A DNA stretch of 64,000 nucleotides from Bacteroidota bacterium. Lineage in GTDB: Bacteria; Bacteroidota; Bacteroidia; Chitinophagales; Chitinophagaceae. This document shows, in pieces, positions 34,038-43,604 of this stretch (its first letter is position 1; the number at the start of each line of letters is the position of its first letter). The notes beneath the pieces are model-generated. The model did not search any database, was not told where the DNA came from, and saw only the letters and a program-made list of their open reading frames with translations. The translations under genes and the position numbers were made by a program. Location: NCBI GenBank assembly GCA_947448725.1, contig CANFOM010000002.1:62001-126000 (forward strand). Direction: 5' to 3'.

Positions 34038-35858
34038 ATGAAGAAGAAAGAAGAAATGGAAATTACCAATGAATTGATAGAGGCCGTAAAGTCGAAAAAG
34101 ATTTTTGCTGAAATTGGCATCAATGAACAATTGGTAAAGGCGGTAACAGAATTAGGGTATACGCATGCAACTGAAATTCAGGAACGTTCTATACCAGTTT
34201 TAATAAGTGGTACGAAAGATTTTATTGGATTAGCACAAACTGGTACTGGTAAAACGGCAGCTTTTGGTTTGCCTTTATTGCAATTGATAAAAACAGCTGA
34301 CAGGTTCCCACAAGCTTTAGTAGTTTGTCCAACCAGGGAATTATGTATGCAAATTGTAAGTGAAATGAATTTGTTTAAAAAGCATATTCCAGGCTTGCAA
34401 GTTTTAGCTGTGTATGGTGGAACCTCTATTGGAATGCAAATCAAAGATTTAAAAAGAGGGGTACAAGTAGTGGTAGCCACTCCGGGTCGTTTGATTGATT
34501 TGATCGAAAGAAAAGCAATCAACTTAGAGAAAATTGAATATGTAGTATTGGATGAGGCCGATGAAATGTTGAATATGGGTTTTCAAGATGATATTGAATT
34601 TATCTTAAAAAATACACCTAACAGAGAAAGTATTTGGTTGTTTAGTGCGACGATGCCAGCTGAAATAAGAAAAGTAAGCAAGCGCTACATGAAAGAGCCA
34701 GTAGAAGTTACTATTGGAAAAGTAAATGCCACCAATAAAAGCATTGATCACCAATATTATTTAACCTCGGCGCAACATCGTTATGAGACTTTAAAAAGAA
34801 TCATTGATTTCAATCCAGGTATTTATGGTATCATCTTTACACGTACCAAATTGGATGCACAAGAAGTAGCTCAACGTTTAACACGTGAAGGTTATGATAT
34901 TGATGCCATCCATGGCGATTTAACACAACAACAACGTGATAGAGTGATGGGTCAATTTAGAGACAAAACTTTACAATTATTAATTGCTACTGATGTGGCT
35001 GCAAGAGGTATTGATGTAAAAGGAATTACTCATGTGATCAATTTTGAATTACCAGATGATGTAGAAGTGTATACCCACCGTAGTGGTCGTACCGGTCGTG
35101 CAGGAAGTCAGGGTATTTGTATCTCTATTGTACACGCACGTGAGTCGTATCGTTTGCGTCAGATAGAAAACATGAACAAGTGTACTTTCCATAAATTAGA
35201 CATACCTAGTGGTAAGGATGTTTGTAGAAAACAATTTTTCCATGTCATGGATAAGTTAATGTCTACCGATGTAAGTCATGGCGATTATGAAACCTATGTT
35301 CCAATGTTAGCAGAAAAATTTGCCGATATGAGCAAGGAGGAAATATTAAAGCGTGTGGCTGCTTTGGAATTTAATCGATTCTTAAGTTATTATGAAAACG
35401 CACAAGATTTAAACATACGCACTGCAGAAAAAGGACGTCGTGAGCCTATGCAACAACAAGATCGCAATCGTGATAGAGGTCGTCAAGAATTTAGTGGTGC
35501 AGATCGCGGTCGTACCAGAAGCAATGACCGTGGTATGGAACGTGCTCCGGTAGATCGTGGAAGTCGTGGTGCTGAAAGAGGTGCAAGTGGCTATACACGT
35601 TTATTTGTAAACTTAGGTACCAAAGACGGGTTCTACAAAGCCAGCTTTTTGCAATTTATATTAGACATGAGTGACTTGCGTAAAGAAGCTTTAGGAAAAA
35701 TAGACATGCGCGATATGAATAGCTGGGTAGAAATTGAATCAGGTGCTGCCAAACAAATGATTAATGCGGTGGATGGTAAAAATTACAAAGGCCGTCGTAT
35801 TAGAATGAATGATGCAGATAGTGGTGGACCCAAAGGATTTTCTAGAAAAGAAGGATAA
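34038..35858 (+). CDS. DEAD-box RNA helicase, CsdA/DeaD-like
   Basis: ATP-dependent RNA helicase of about 606 residues. It has an N-terminal Q-motif, AQTGTGKTAAF (motif I), PTREL, DEAD, SAT and HRSGRTGRAG. After the two RecA domains come a basic, Arg/Gly/Asp-rich linker (RNRDRGRQEFSGADRGRT region) and a C-terminal DbpA-like RNA-binding domain (TRLFVNLGTKDGF onward), as in ribosome-biogenesis and cold-shock helicases. The longest frame starts with GTG at 34014; I prefer ATG 34038, with ATG 34056 also possible. It interrupts the aromatic operon between tyrA and the DAHP synthase with no terminator before it. Confidence 0.92.
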   Translation: MKKKEEMEITNELIEAVKSKKIFAEIGINEQLVKAVTELGYTHATEIQERSIPVLISGTKDFIGLAQTGTGKTAAFGLPLLQLIKTADRFPQALVVCPTRELCMQIVSEMNLFKKHIPGLQVLAVYGGTSIGMQIKDLKRGVQVVVATPGRLIDLIERKAINLEKIEYVVLDEADEMLNMGFQDDIEFILKNTPNRESIWLFSATMPAEIRKVSKRYMKEPVEVTIGKVNATNKSIDHQYYLTSAQHRYETLKRIIDFNPGIYGIIFTRTKLDAQEVAQRLTREGYDIDAIHGDLTQQQRDRVMGQFRDKTLQLLIATDVAARGIDVKGITHVINFELPDDVEVYTHRSGRTGRAGSQGICISIVHARESYRLRQIENMNKCTFHKLDIPSGKDVCRKQFFHVMDKLMSTDVSHGDYETYVPMLAEKFADMSKEEILKRVAALEFNRFLSYYENAQDLNIRTAEKGRREPMQQQDRNRDRGRQEFSGADRGRTRSNDRGMERAPVDRGSRGAERGASGYTRLFVNLGTKDGFYKASFLQFILDMSDLRKEALGKIDMRDMNSWVEIESGAAKQMINAVDGKNYKGRRIRMNDADSGGPKGFSRKEG

Positions 35859-35913
35859 GATAACTATAGCAACAAGAATAGAAATAAATTTTAAAATATA
35901 AAAATTGGAAAAA

Positions 35914-36999
35914 ATGGGAGACTTAACTGAACAACAACAAAAAGTAAGCATTTTATTAAAAAAATCACCCTTGATCATATCAGGTCCTTGCAGCGCAGAG
36001 ACGGAAGAGCAAGTGATGCAAACTGCCATAAGATTGGCAGCTACAGGTAAAGTAGATATTATGCGTGCAGGTATTTGGAAGCCAAGAACAAGACCAGGAA
36101 GTTTTGAAGGTATTGGAACCAAGGGTTTGCCTTGGATGCAACAAGCCAAAAAAGAAACTGGATTGCCAATTGCTGTGGAAGTAGCTACCGCTAAACAAGT
36201 AGAAGATGCATTGCATTTTGATGTAGATGTATTGTGGGTAGGGGCGCGTACCACAGTGAATCCTTTTAGTGTGCAAGAAATTGCAGATGCTTTAAAAGGA
36301 GTAAAAGTACCTGTGTTAATTAAAAATCCTATCAATCCGGATTTAGAATTATGGATTGGTGGTATGGAGCGTATTGCCAAAGCAGGTATCGAAGAATTAG
36401 GACTAATCCATCGTGGATTTAGCTCTTATGGAAATACAGAATATAGAAATGCACCAATGTGGCATTTGGCTATTGAAATGAAACGTCGTTATCCTGGTAT
36501 TCCAATGATCAATGATCCTTCACATATTTGTGGACGTCGCGATATTTTACAAGATGTAGCACAACAAGCTATGGACTTGGACTTTGATGGTTTAATTATT
36601 GAGTCGCACATTGATCCAGACAATGCTTGGAGTGATGCGAAACAACAAATTACGCCGGAAGTATTAAAAGTGATGTTGGAAGCTATCCGTTGGAGAAAAG
36701 AAGATGTTGCTTCTGAAGAATACCATGCTGCATTAGAAAAATTACGTCAACAAATTAATCAATTGGATGATGAATTGTTGCAAGTATTGTCTACTCGTAT
36801 GAAAGTGGCTGAAAAAATTGGAGAGTATAAAAAGAACAATGATATTACCATTTTGCAAACCAATCGTTGGAATGAAATATTGGAGCGTGCTGTTGGAAAA
36901 GGAAATAAAGTAGGTTTAAGTGAAGACTTTATTACTAAGTACATGGATGCAGTGCATATGGAAAGTATTAATCATCAAAATAAAATAATGAATAGTTAA
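35914..36999 (+). CDS. Bifunctional DAHP synthase / chorismate mutase type II
   Basis: Joins the first reaction of the shikimate pathway (PEP plus erythrose 4-phosphate to DAHP) to chorismate mutase. It has 361 residues. The KDO8P-synthase-like barrel (about 10-265) has SGPCSAE near 20, KPRTRPGSFEG and GRRDILQDVAQQA. The C-terminal AroQ helix bundle (about 275-361) has LRQQINQLDDELLQVLSTRMKVAEKIGEYKK. This fusion order is typical of Bacteroidota; in homologues the mutase domain also gives prephenate feedback. The frame could start with TTG at 35905; the ATG at 35914 is chosen. Confidence 0.94.
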   Translation: MGDLTEQQQKVSILLKKSPLIISGPCSAETEEQVMQTAIRLAATGKVDIMRAGIWKPRTRPGSFEGIGTKGLPWMQQAKKETGLPIAVEVATAKQVEDALHFDVDVLWVGARTTVNPFSVQEIADALKGVKVPVLIKNPINPDLELWIGGMERIAKAGIEELGLIHRGFSSYGNTEYRNAPMWHLAIEMKRRYPGIPMINDPSHICGRRDILQDVAQQAMDLDFDGLIIESHIDPDNAWSDAKQQITPEVLKVMLEAIRWRKEDVASEEYHAALEKLRQQINQLDDELLQVLSTRMKVAEKIGEYKKNNDITILQTNRWNEILERAVGKGNKVGLSEDFITKYMDAVHMESINHQNKIMNS

Positions 37000-37058
37000 T
37001 ACTTGTAATTTTAAATTACAACCTAATTAGCATTTCATATTTTTTAAAGTATAAGTCA

Positions 37059-38081
37059 ATGAAAACCTGGAAGGTTAAATTTTCTAAAAGTACCGTGTCT
37101 TTTGTAATAGATGGCAAGTTTGCTGCTATTGAAAAAATGGTGGATAAATCCAATGCCTTTTATATTACAGATGAAAATGTGTATGCTTTACATGAAAATA
37201 AATTTAAAGGGAAGAAGACCATTGTGATACCTTCTGGTGAAGAACATAAACATCAAGCAACCGTCGATTTTATTATTGAAGCCTTGCTTAATTTTGGCGC
37301 CACAAGACAAGCGGTCTTGATTGGAGTAGGTGGCGGGGTAGTAACCGATATGGTAGGTTATGTCGCTGGTGTCTATATGCGTGGGGTAGCAGTAGGTTTT
37401 GTGCCTACCACTATCTTAGCCATGGTGGACGCTTCAATAGGAGGGAAAAATGGGATTGACGTTGGCTTGTATAAAAATATGATTGGTTTAATTAGGCAGC
37501 CTTCATTTTTGTTATACGATCTAGATTTTTTAAAAACATTACCTGTTCATCAATGGGAAAATGGCTTTGCTGAAATTATAAAACATGCGGCCATCAAGGA
37601 TGCTAAAATGATGAAAGAGTTGGCCAGTAGGAATTTAGCCTTTTATCAAAAAGATAAAAAATCATTAGCAGCATTGATTGAAAAAAATGTACAAATAAAA
37701 GTAAAAGTGGTGCAGAAAGATGAGTTTGAAAAGGGCGATCGCAAGTTGCTCAATTTTGGACATACTTTGGGGCACGCTATCGAAAACGAACATGCACTAT
37801 TGCATGGCCATGCAATTAGTATTGGGATGGTGTATGCCAGTAAAATTTCACAAGTGCTACTTGGCTTTAAAGAAACAGGATTGTTAGTAGACACCTTAAA
37901 AAAATATGGTCTACCTACTAGCATGCATTTTAATATTGAGCATGCGATGCAGATAATGCAAAAAGACAAGAAAAATGCCACTGCAGGCATGCAATATGTT
38001 TTATTGAAAAAAATGGGGCAAGCGGTGTATGAAACAGTGCCTATGAAATCTTTAGAAAAATTAATAAAGTTGTACTCTTAA
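37059..38081 (+). CDS. aroB: 3-dehydroquinate synthase
   Basis: Second shikimate step, DAHP to 3-dehydroquinate, NAD- and metal-dependent. It has 340 residues. The NAD loop is GVGGGVVTDMVGYVA (about 88-102), and metal ligands lie in GFAEIIKHAAI, LNFGHTLGHAIE and HGHAISIGM. It follows the DAHP synthase after 59 bases that contain an AT-rich inverted repeat (TTGTAATT...AATTACAA) without a T-run. aroA starts two bases after its stop. Confidence 0.95.
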   Translation: MKTWKVKFSKSTVSFVIDGKFAAIEKMVDKSNAFYITDENVYALHENKFKGKKTIVIPSGEEHKHQATVDFIIEALLNFGATRQAVLIGVGGGVVTDMVGYVAGVYMRGVAVGFVPTTILAMVDASIGGKNGIDVGLYKNMIGLIRQPSFLLYDLDFLKTLPVHQWENGFAEIIKHAAIKDAKMMKELASRNLAFYQKDKKSLAALIEKNVQIKVKVVQKDEFEKGDRKLLNFGHTLGHAIENEHALLHGHAISIGMVYASKISQVLLGFKETGLLVDTLKKYGLPTSMHFNIEHAMQIMQKDKKNATAGMQYVLLKKMGQAVYETVPMKSLEKLIKLYS

Positions 38082-38082
38082 G

Positions 38083-39399
38083 ATGATCGCAATTGTATAT
38101 CCATCCAAATTACAAGGAGACCAAGTAGCTCCTGCAAGCAAAAGTAGTATGCAACGAGCTTGTGCTGCAGCATTATTGCATCAAGGGAAAACGATTATTC
38201 GCAATCCGGGGCATTCCAATGATGATTTAGCAGCGCTGGAGGTGATAAAAAAATTGGGGGCCATTGTTGAAGTAGATAATGAAGGGAGCAATGAAATAGA
38301 ACAGTCAATAGTAAAGGTAAGCTCCAATGGCGTAAAGCCTATTGGGCCTGAAATGAATTGTGGTGAAAGTGGCTTGGGCATAAGAATGTTTACACCCATT
38401 GCAGCATTAAGCAATCAATCCATCACCATACAAGGGGAAGGAAGTTTGGTCAAAAGGCCGATGCATTTTTTTGATGAAATTTTTCCATCATTAGGCATTC
38501 AAATTAATTCGAATAAAGGTTTTTTACCTATACAAATAAAAGGTCCTTTACAACCTACATCTATAACAGTGGATGGGTCATTAAGTTCTCAGTTTTTAAC
38601 AGGGTTGTTAATGGCTTATGCCGCTACAGATAACTATGATGTTGAAATAAAGGTATTGGATTTAAAAAGTAAACCTTATATCGATTTAACCTTAGCGGTC
38701 TTAAATGCTTTTGGTTGGAATGTAAAACATACCAATTATGAAAGTTTCCATTTTTCTCATCATAGCCCTTTGAATCCAGTGATTGAGTATACCGTAGAGG
38801 GAGATTGGAGTGGGGCTGCTTTTTTATTAGTAGCAGGAGCCATTGCTGGTCCCATTAAAGTGAAAGGATTACAATTAAATTCAACACAAGCCGATAAAAA
38901 AATTATGAGTGCTTTAATAAGTGCTCATGCAAGTATTACCATACATGCAGACGGAATTATTCTTGGACCCAATACAAATCCTGAAAAAAATAGTATAGAA
39001 GCCTTAACAGCATTTACATTTGATGCCACAGATTGTCCCGATTTATTTCCGCCATTGGTTGCATTAGCATCTGTTTGTAATGGCGTAACCGAAATAAAAG
39101 GGGTGAGCCGTTTAGCGCACAAGGAAAGTGATAGAGGAATTACTTTACAAACAGAATTTGCAAAAATGGGTATTAGGATTGATTTAGAAGGTGATGCAAT
39201 GAAAATTTACGGAGGTACCGGGATTCAATCGGCAACCGTTTTTTCTCAGCATGATCATCGAATTGCAATGGCATGTGGGGTGGCTGCCTTATGTGCCAAT
39301 GGACCTATTGAAATTACAGAGGCGGAAGCTATTAATAAATCTTATACCGATTTCTACACACATCTTAAACACTTGGGGGTAAAAGTAGATATACAATAA
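38083..39399 (+). CDS. aroA: 3-phosphoshikimate 1-carboxyvinyltransferase (EPSP synthase)
   Basis: Transfers the enolpyruvyl group of PEP to shikimate 3-phosphate. It has 438 residues, normal for the two-domain inside-out barrel. The N-terminal SKSSMQRACAAA binds the substrates. NCGESGLGIRMFTP (about 91-104) stands in for the common GNAGTAMRP-type motif, as I recall for Bacteroidota enzymes. LSSQFLTGLLMA near 166, RLAHKESDR near 345 and DHRIAMA near 388 are all present. Tightly placed between aroB and aroC. Confidence 0.95.
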   Translation: MIAIVYPSKLQGDQVAPASKSSMQRACAAALLHQGKTIIRNPGHSNDDLAALEVIKKLGAIVEVDNEGSNEIEQSIVKVSSNGVKPIGPEMNCGESGLGIRMFTPIAALSNQSITIQGEGSLVKRPMHFFDEIFPSLGIQINSNKGFLPIQIKGPLQPTSITVDGSLSSQFLTGLLMAYAATDNYDVEIKVLDLKSKPYIDLTLAVLNAFGWNVKHTNYESFHFSHHSPLNPVIEYTVEGDWSGAAFLLVAGAIAGPIKVKGLQLNSTQADKKIMSALISAHASITIHADGIILGPNTNPEKNSIEALTAFTFDATDCPDLFPPLVALASVCNGVTEIKGVSRLAHKESDRGITLQTEFAKMGIRIDLEGDAMKIYGGTGIQSATVFSQHDHRIAMACGVAALCANGPIEITEAEAINKSYTDFYTHLKHLGVKVDIQ

Positions 39400-39429
39400 A
39401 TTTCTTACCTTGTAACAACGATTTTAATT

Positions 39430-40428
39430 ATGAATAGATTTGGAACTTTATTTAATGTACAAATATTTGGGGAATCGCATGGTGCTTGCGTGGGCATTAC
39501 CATTGATGGTTGTCCTGCTGGCTTGCCTTTGCAAGTAGCTGATTTTGTTGAAGATATGGAGCGTCGTAAAGGCGGGCAACAAAAAGGCACTACCCCAAGG
39601 CAGGAGGATGATATTCCAATTATTAAGTCTGGTTTATTTAATGGATTGACTACTGGAGCCCCTATCATGATGTTGTTTGAAAACAATAATACAAGAAGTG
39701 GTGATTATGAAAAACAAAGATCGGTACCAAGACCAGGACATGCCGATTTTACTGCCCATCATAAATTTGCCGGGTTTGAAGATTATAGAGGGGGCGGACA
39801 TTTTAGTGGCAGGTTGACGGCTGCATTGGTAGGCGCTGGTGTAGTTGCCAAAAGAATTTTAAAAGGCATAGAAGTTAAATCAAACATAGTAAGTATTGGC
39901 GGGGAAACAGATTTGGAAAAAGGTTTACAAAGAGCCATTGATGCCAAAGACAGTGTTGGAGGTATTGTAGAATGTGTAGTGAAAGGGTTGCCTATAGGAT
40001 TAGGGGAACATTTTTTTAATTCTGTTGAATCTTTAATAAGTCATGCGGTGTTTTCGATTCCTGCTATAAGAGCTATTGAATTTGGAACTGGTTTTGCAGC
40101 AGCCAATATGTTTGGTGTGGAGCATAACGATGCCATCGTTGATGCTACTGGTAAAACTAAAACCAATCATGCAGGTGGTGTGGTAGGTGGTTATACGAAT
40201 GGGAATGACTTGGTCTTTAGAATCGCAGTAAAGCCAACTTCTTCCACTCCTAAAGAACAAAATACATTGAATTGGGAAACCAATGAGCAAGAAAATTTTT
40301 CAGTAAAAGGAAGACACGATTTATGCATTGCACTAAGAGTGCCTGTTGTATTGGAAGCAGTGACGGCCATCGTGCTAGCAGATTTAATGTTAATAGATCA
40401 AAAAATTCCAAGAATTATTAAAAAATAA
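39430..40428 (+). CDS. aroC: Chorismate synthase
   Basis: Last shared step, making chorismate from EPSP with reduced FMN. It has 332 residues, slightly short of the usual 350-390 but with family motifs from end to end: GESHGACVGITIDGCPAG at the N-terminus, RPGHADFTAHHKF, YRGGGHFSGRLTA, and KTNHAGGVVGGYTNG near 240. It appears to be the last biosynthetic gene of the operon. aroD/aroQ, aroE and aroK are not in the window. Confidence 0.95.
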   Translation: MNRFGTLFNVQIFGESHGACVGITIDGCPAGLPLQVADFVEDMERRKGGQQKGTTPRQEDDIPIIKSGLFNGLTTGAPIMMLFENNNTRSGDYEKQRSVPRPGHADFTAHHKFAGFEDYRGGGHFSGRLTAALVGAGVVAKRILKGIEVKSNIVSIGGETDLEKGLQRAIDAKDSVGGIVECVVKGLPIGLGEHFFNSVESLISHAVFSIPAIRAIEFGTGFAAANMFGVEHNDAIVDATGKTKTNHAGGVVGGYTNGNDLVFRIAVKPTSSTPKEQNTLNWETNEQENFSVKGRHDLCIALRVPVVLEAVTAIVLADLMLIDQKIPRIIKK

Positions 40429-40434
40429 TAAGTT

Positions 40435-40743
40435 ATGGAAAGCGAATACATTTACCACATAACCACTTTAAAAGAGTGGGAAGCAGCAAAGGCAAAAAAT
40501 GAGTATACGCCAATGAATTATGAGCAGGATGGTTTTATACATTGCTCTATTGAAAAACAAATACCAGGGGTAATAGATCGTTTTTATAAAGATCAAAAAG
40601 GTTTGGTGAAACTTAAAATTGAAAAAGTAAAAGTGCAAAGGCCTGTATTGTTTGAATTGGCGCATGATATAGATGAATTATTCCCACACATATACGGAGC
40701 ACTCAATTTGGATAGTGTGGTAAGCGTAGATGTTATTTCCTAA
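40435..40743 (+). CDS. DUF952 family protein
   Basis: A small cytoplasmic protein of 102 residues. The motifs YHITTLKEWEAAK, DGFIHCSIEKQIPGV and the ending FPHIYGALNLDSVVSV are the DUF952 pattern, structurally related to ADP-ribosyltransferase-like folds; function unknown. It starts six bases after aroC, so it may be the tail of the aromatic operon, and its end lies 10 bases before the RlpA ATG. Confidence 0.88.
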   Translation: MESEYIYHITTLKEWEAAKAKNEYTPMNYEQDGFIHCSIEKQIPGVIDRFYKDQKGLVKLKIEKVKVQRPVLFELAHDIDELFPHIYGALNLDSVVSVDVIS

Positions 40744-40753
40744 ATTTTTTAAC

Positions 40754-41245
40754 ATGTCCATTAAAAGTTTATTGCTGGGCTTTTTGCTCATGCCAATTTT
40801 TTCATTTACTCAACAGCTATACCTTAATAATAATTTAGCTTCGGAGAATTTATTGGACAGCAGTTATATTTTAAAGTATCATAAAAAAATTGATACGCAT
40901 CGGATTAAAATAGAAATAAACCATGTGACGGGTATTGCAAGCTTTTATAGCACGAATTTAGATAGCACTTTAACCGCTACTGGTGAAGTGTTTTTAAATA
41001 GAAAATACACAGCAGCTAGTAATATCTATAAATTAAATAGCATTGTAAGGGTTACCAATTTACGCAATGGGCGGTCGGTGTTGGTGCGCATCAATGATAG
41101 AATGCATGCCAATATGTTAAGAAAGGGAAGGATTATAGATTTAAGTCAAGCAGCCTCTAAAAGGATAAAGATAAAGTCAATAGGCCTAGAGCGAGTGGTC
41201 GTAGATGGTATCGGCTATTCAAAGACCAATCCAAAACGTCCTTAG
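40754..41245 (+). CDS. RlpA-like double-psi beta-barrel lipoprotein/lytic enzyme, no SPOR domain
   Basis: An exported protein of 163 residues. The signal peptide MSIKSLLLGFLLMPIFSFTQ supports the ATG at 40754 over the in-frame ATG at 40730, which overlaps DUF952. The RlpA double-psi beta-barrel (about 57-150) has GIASFYS, LTATGEVF, VRVTNLRNGRSVLVRINDR and RIIDLSQAA. RlpA cuts naked glycan strands in Pseudomonas, and the Asp in NDR is the usual catalytic candidate. There is no lipobox and no C-terminal SPOR domain. Confidence 0.85.
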   Translation: MSIKSLLLGFLLMPIFSFTQQLYLNNNLASENLLDSSYILKYHKKIDTHRIKIEINHVTGIASFYSTNLDSTLTATGEVFLNRKYTAASNIYKLNSIVRVTNLRNGRSVLVRINDRMHANMLRKGRIIDLSQAASKRIKIKSIGLERVVVDGIGYSKTNPKRP

Positions 41246-41297
41246 ACTTTCGAGGAATTACCTTAAATTCGTATTCAAATAAACATCTACCGAGCAC

Positions 41298-42590
41298 ATG
41301 AAGAAGGCAATTTTGATACTATCGGCTTTTACTTTTTTTATGTTGGGGCATGCGCAAGATACAGCAAGTATTAAAGAACCTTCCATTGGGTTTAAAGTGG
41401 GCTTATTGGATTTTAAAAAAACCAATGGCACCGATAATTTAAGTAAAACGGTACCTTATTTTGGGGTACAATTTTTTAAAGGAATCAATATGAATCTAGA
41501 TGCGATGGTTAATCTAGATGTAGCCTCTTTAAAATATCCTTATTATGTTTCAAAATTAATTCCACAAGCTAAAGCCAATCAATACTATTTTGCGATAGAT
41601 GCTAATTTGAATTATAAATTTAGAACAGACGATAAAAAATGGGTGCCTTATTTAACTGGAGGGGTTGGTTTTGCAACAGATCATGGTTCTTATTACACTG
41701 CTTATGTTCCTTTTGGTGGGGGTATACAATTAAAAGCAAATCAAGGGTCATTTATAAATATAGCGAGTACTTATCGAGCCGAACTTTCTCCATTGACTAA
41801 AATGCATTTTGCACATTATATAAGTTATACGTATCCTTTAAAATTAAAGAATAAAAAACCTGTGATGATCCCAGAAGCTCCTGTTGCTGCTGATGCAGAT
41901 AATGACGGTGTATCAGGCGATGCAGATGAGTGTCCTAATCAATCAGGCTTAGTGAAATACCATGGTTGTCCAATTCCGGATTCGGATGATGATGGGGTAA
42001 ATGATGAAAATGACCAATGTCCCAATGCTCCAGGCCCTATTAAGTATCATGGTTGTCCAGTACCTGATTCGGACAAGGACGGCATCAATGATGAGCAAGA
42101 TAAATGCCCTAAGGAAAAAGGTTTAGATCGTTATCAAGGTTGTCCTATACCGGATACGGATAAAGACGGCATCAATGATGAGGAAGATAATTGCCCAACA
42201 GTAGCGGGCATAATGGGAAATCATGGATGTGCTAATTTACAACCACTGATTGATCGTTTTACTTCCAATCTTAAATTTGCTTCTGGAAAAACAATTTTAA
42301 ACAAACAATTACTTACAAGTTTGGATTCCATAGTGCTTGTGATGAATGTATATCCTAATATGTCATTGGCGATAGGTGGACACACGGATAATACAGGGTC
42401 CTTAAAGATCAATCAGAAGTTATCAGAACAAAGGGCTATGGTAGTAAGTAACTATTTAATTAAAAAAGGAATAACAATTAAAAGACTTACAACGGCAGGT
42501 TATGCCGATACAAAGCCGATAGGGGACAACAAAACGATTCAAGGAAGGGCCATGAACCGAAGAACTGATGTAATAGTTTTATATAATTAA
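41298..42590 (+). CDS. OmpA-family protein with thrombospondin type 3 repeats
   Basis: An outer-membrane protein of 430 residues. Signal peptide 1-20 (ending GHAQ). An eight-strand-like beta-barrel spans about 25-185. Four calcium-binding thrombospondin-3 repeats (pattern DxDxDGVxDxxDxCP) span about 199-310. An OmpA peptidoglycan-binding domain (about 320-430) has GGHTDNTGS and the ending GRAMNRRTDV. It ties the outer membrane to the cell wall. Its stop codon shares TTAA with the convergent murB stop. Confidence 0.9.
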   Translation: MKKAILILSAFTFFMLGHAQDTASIKEPSIGFKVGLLDFKKTNGTDNLSKTVPYFGVQFFKGINMNLDAMVNLDVASLKYPYYVSKLIPQAKANQYYFAIDANLNYKFRTDDKKWVPYLTGGVGFATDHGSYYTAYVPFGGGIQLKANQGSFINIASTYRAELSPLTKMHFAHYISYTYPLKLKNKKPVMIPEAPVAADADNDGVSGDADECPNQSGLVKYHGCPIPDSDDDGVNDENDQCPNAPGPIKYHGCPVPDSDKDGINDEQDKCPKEKGLDRYQGCPIPDTDKDGINDEEDNCPTVAGIMGNHGCANLQPLIDRFTSNLKFASGKTILNKQLLTSLDSIVLVMNVYPNMSLAIGGHTDNTGSLKINQKLSEQRAMVVSNYLIKKGITIKRLTTAGYADTKPIGDNKTIQGRAMNRRTDVIVLYN

Positions 42591-43600
42591 AGAATATTTA
42601 CTTCGCGTTCTAATAAAACGTCGAATTTAGCAAGAACAGATTGTATAATTTCTTCAGAGAAATCATAAATTTCTTTACCAGTGGCTTGGCCATAATTAAC
42701 TAATACTAATGATTGTTTATCAAAACAGCCCACATTCCCTTTTCTAACACCTTTCCAACCACAATCTTCTATCAACCAGCCAGCGGCTAGTTTATAGGTA
42801 TCGTCAGAAATGGGGTAGGCAATCATTTCAGGAAATTTGAGCTTTAATTTTTCAAAATTAATTTTATTGATGCTAGGGTTTTTGAAAAAGCTACCTGCAT
42901 TCCCTAATGTAGCAGGGTCGGGTAATTTAGAAGTTCTAATTTGTATTATAGCATTCGACAAATCAGCTAAGCTTGGGTTTTTAATATTTTTCTCATGTAA
43001 TTTTTCCTTGATACTTCCGTAATCGGTTCTTAATTGAGCTTGTTTTTTTAAAACAAACTGAACAGTAGTAATCAAGTATCTATTTTTTTCTTTTTTAAAT
43101 AGACTATTTCTATACCCAAATGCACATTGGTTATTGTTTAAGGTAATCCAAGTTTTTGTATGGGTGTCAAAAGCAGTGACAGATTCAATACATTCTTGTA
43201 CTTCAACGCCATAGGCTCCAATATTTTGAATGGGGCTAGCTCCCACGGTGCCAGGGATTAAACTTAAATTTTCAATACCACCCCAACTTTTTTGAACACA
43301 ATAACTTACAAAATGGTGCCAGTTTTCACCAGCGCCTACAGTTAAAAAAACATCAGTAGCAGTTTCATTTGTTTTATTGATCCCGGTAATTCCCATTTTT
43401 AAAATTAAACCTTCGAATGGTTTTGTAAATAAGATATTACTTCCGGTACCTATTACTAAAAAAGGTAAATGTTTTTCATCGCACCAATTAATGGCTTCCG
43501 TAAGTGCTGCTGCTGTTGTGATCCTTGTAAAATAACGGCCTATTTCATCGCACCCGAAAGTGGTCAACTGCTTAAGTGATATATTTTCCTCTAGCATCAT
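42587..43600 (-). CDS. murB: UDP-N-acetylenolpyruvoylglucosamine reductase
   Basis: FAD and NADPH enzyme that reduces the enolpyruvyl group to make UDP-MurNAc. It has 337 residues. The FAD-binding part has VIGTGSNILF and SLIPGTVGASPIQNIGAYGVE. The proton-donor serine region is NAGSFFKNP near 225, and the length fits type I MurB. The frame extends upstream to a TTG that would overlap priA; I chose the first ATG at 43600, 4 bases after the priA stop. Confidence 0.93.
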   Translation of the reverse strand: MMLEENISLKQLTTFGCDEIGRYFTRITTAAALTEAINWCDEKHLPFLVIGTGSNILFTKPFEGLILKMGITGINKTNETATDVFLTVGAGENWHHFVSYCVQKSWGGIENLSLIPGTVGASPIQNIGAYGVEVQECIESVTAFDTHTKTWITLNNNQCAFGYRNSLFKKEKNRYLITTVQFVLKKQAQLRTDYGSIKEKLHEKNIKNPSLADLSNAIIQIRTSKLPDPATLGNAGSFFKNPSINKINFEKLKLKFPEMIAYPISDDTYKLAAGWLIEDCGWKGVRKGNVGCFDKQSLVLVNYGQATGKEIYDFSEEIIQSVLAKFDVLLEREVNIL

Positions 43601-43604
43601 AGGT

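Noticed and set aside
37003..37022. Inverted repeat TTGTAATT/AATTACAA between the DAHP synthase and aroB as a terminator
   Set aside because: It is AT-only with no T-run, and the operon continues; it is more likely a chance palindrome in AT-rich DNA.
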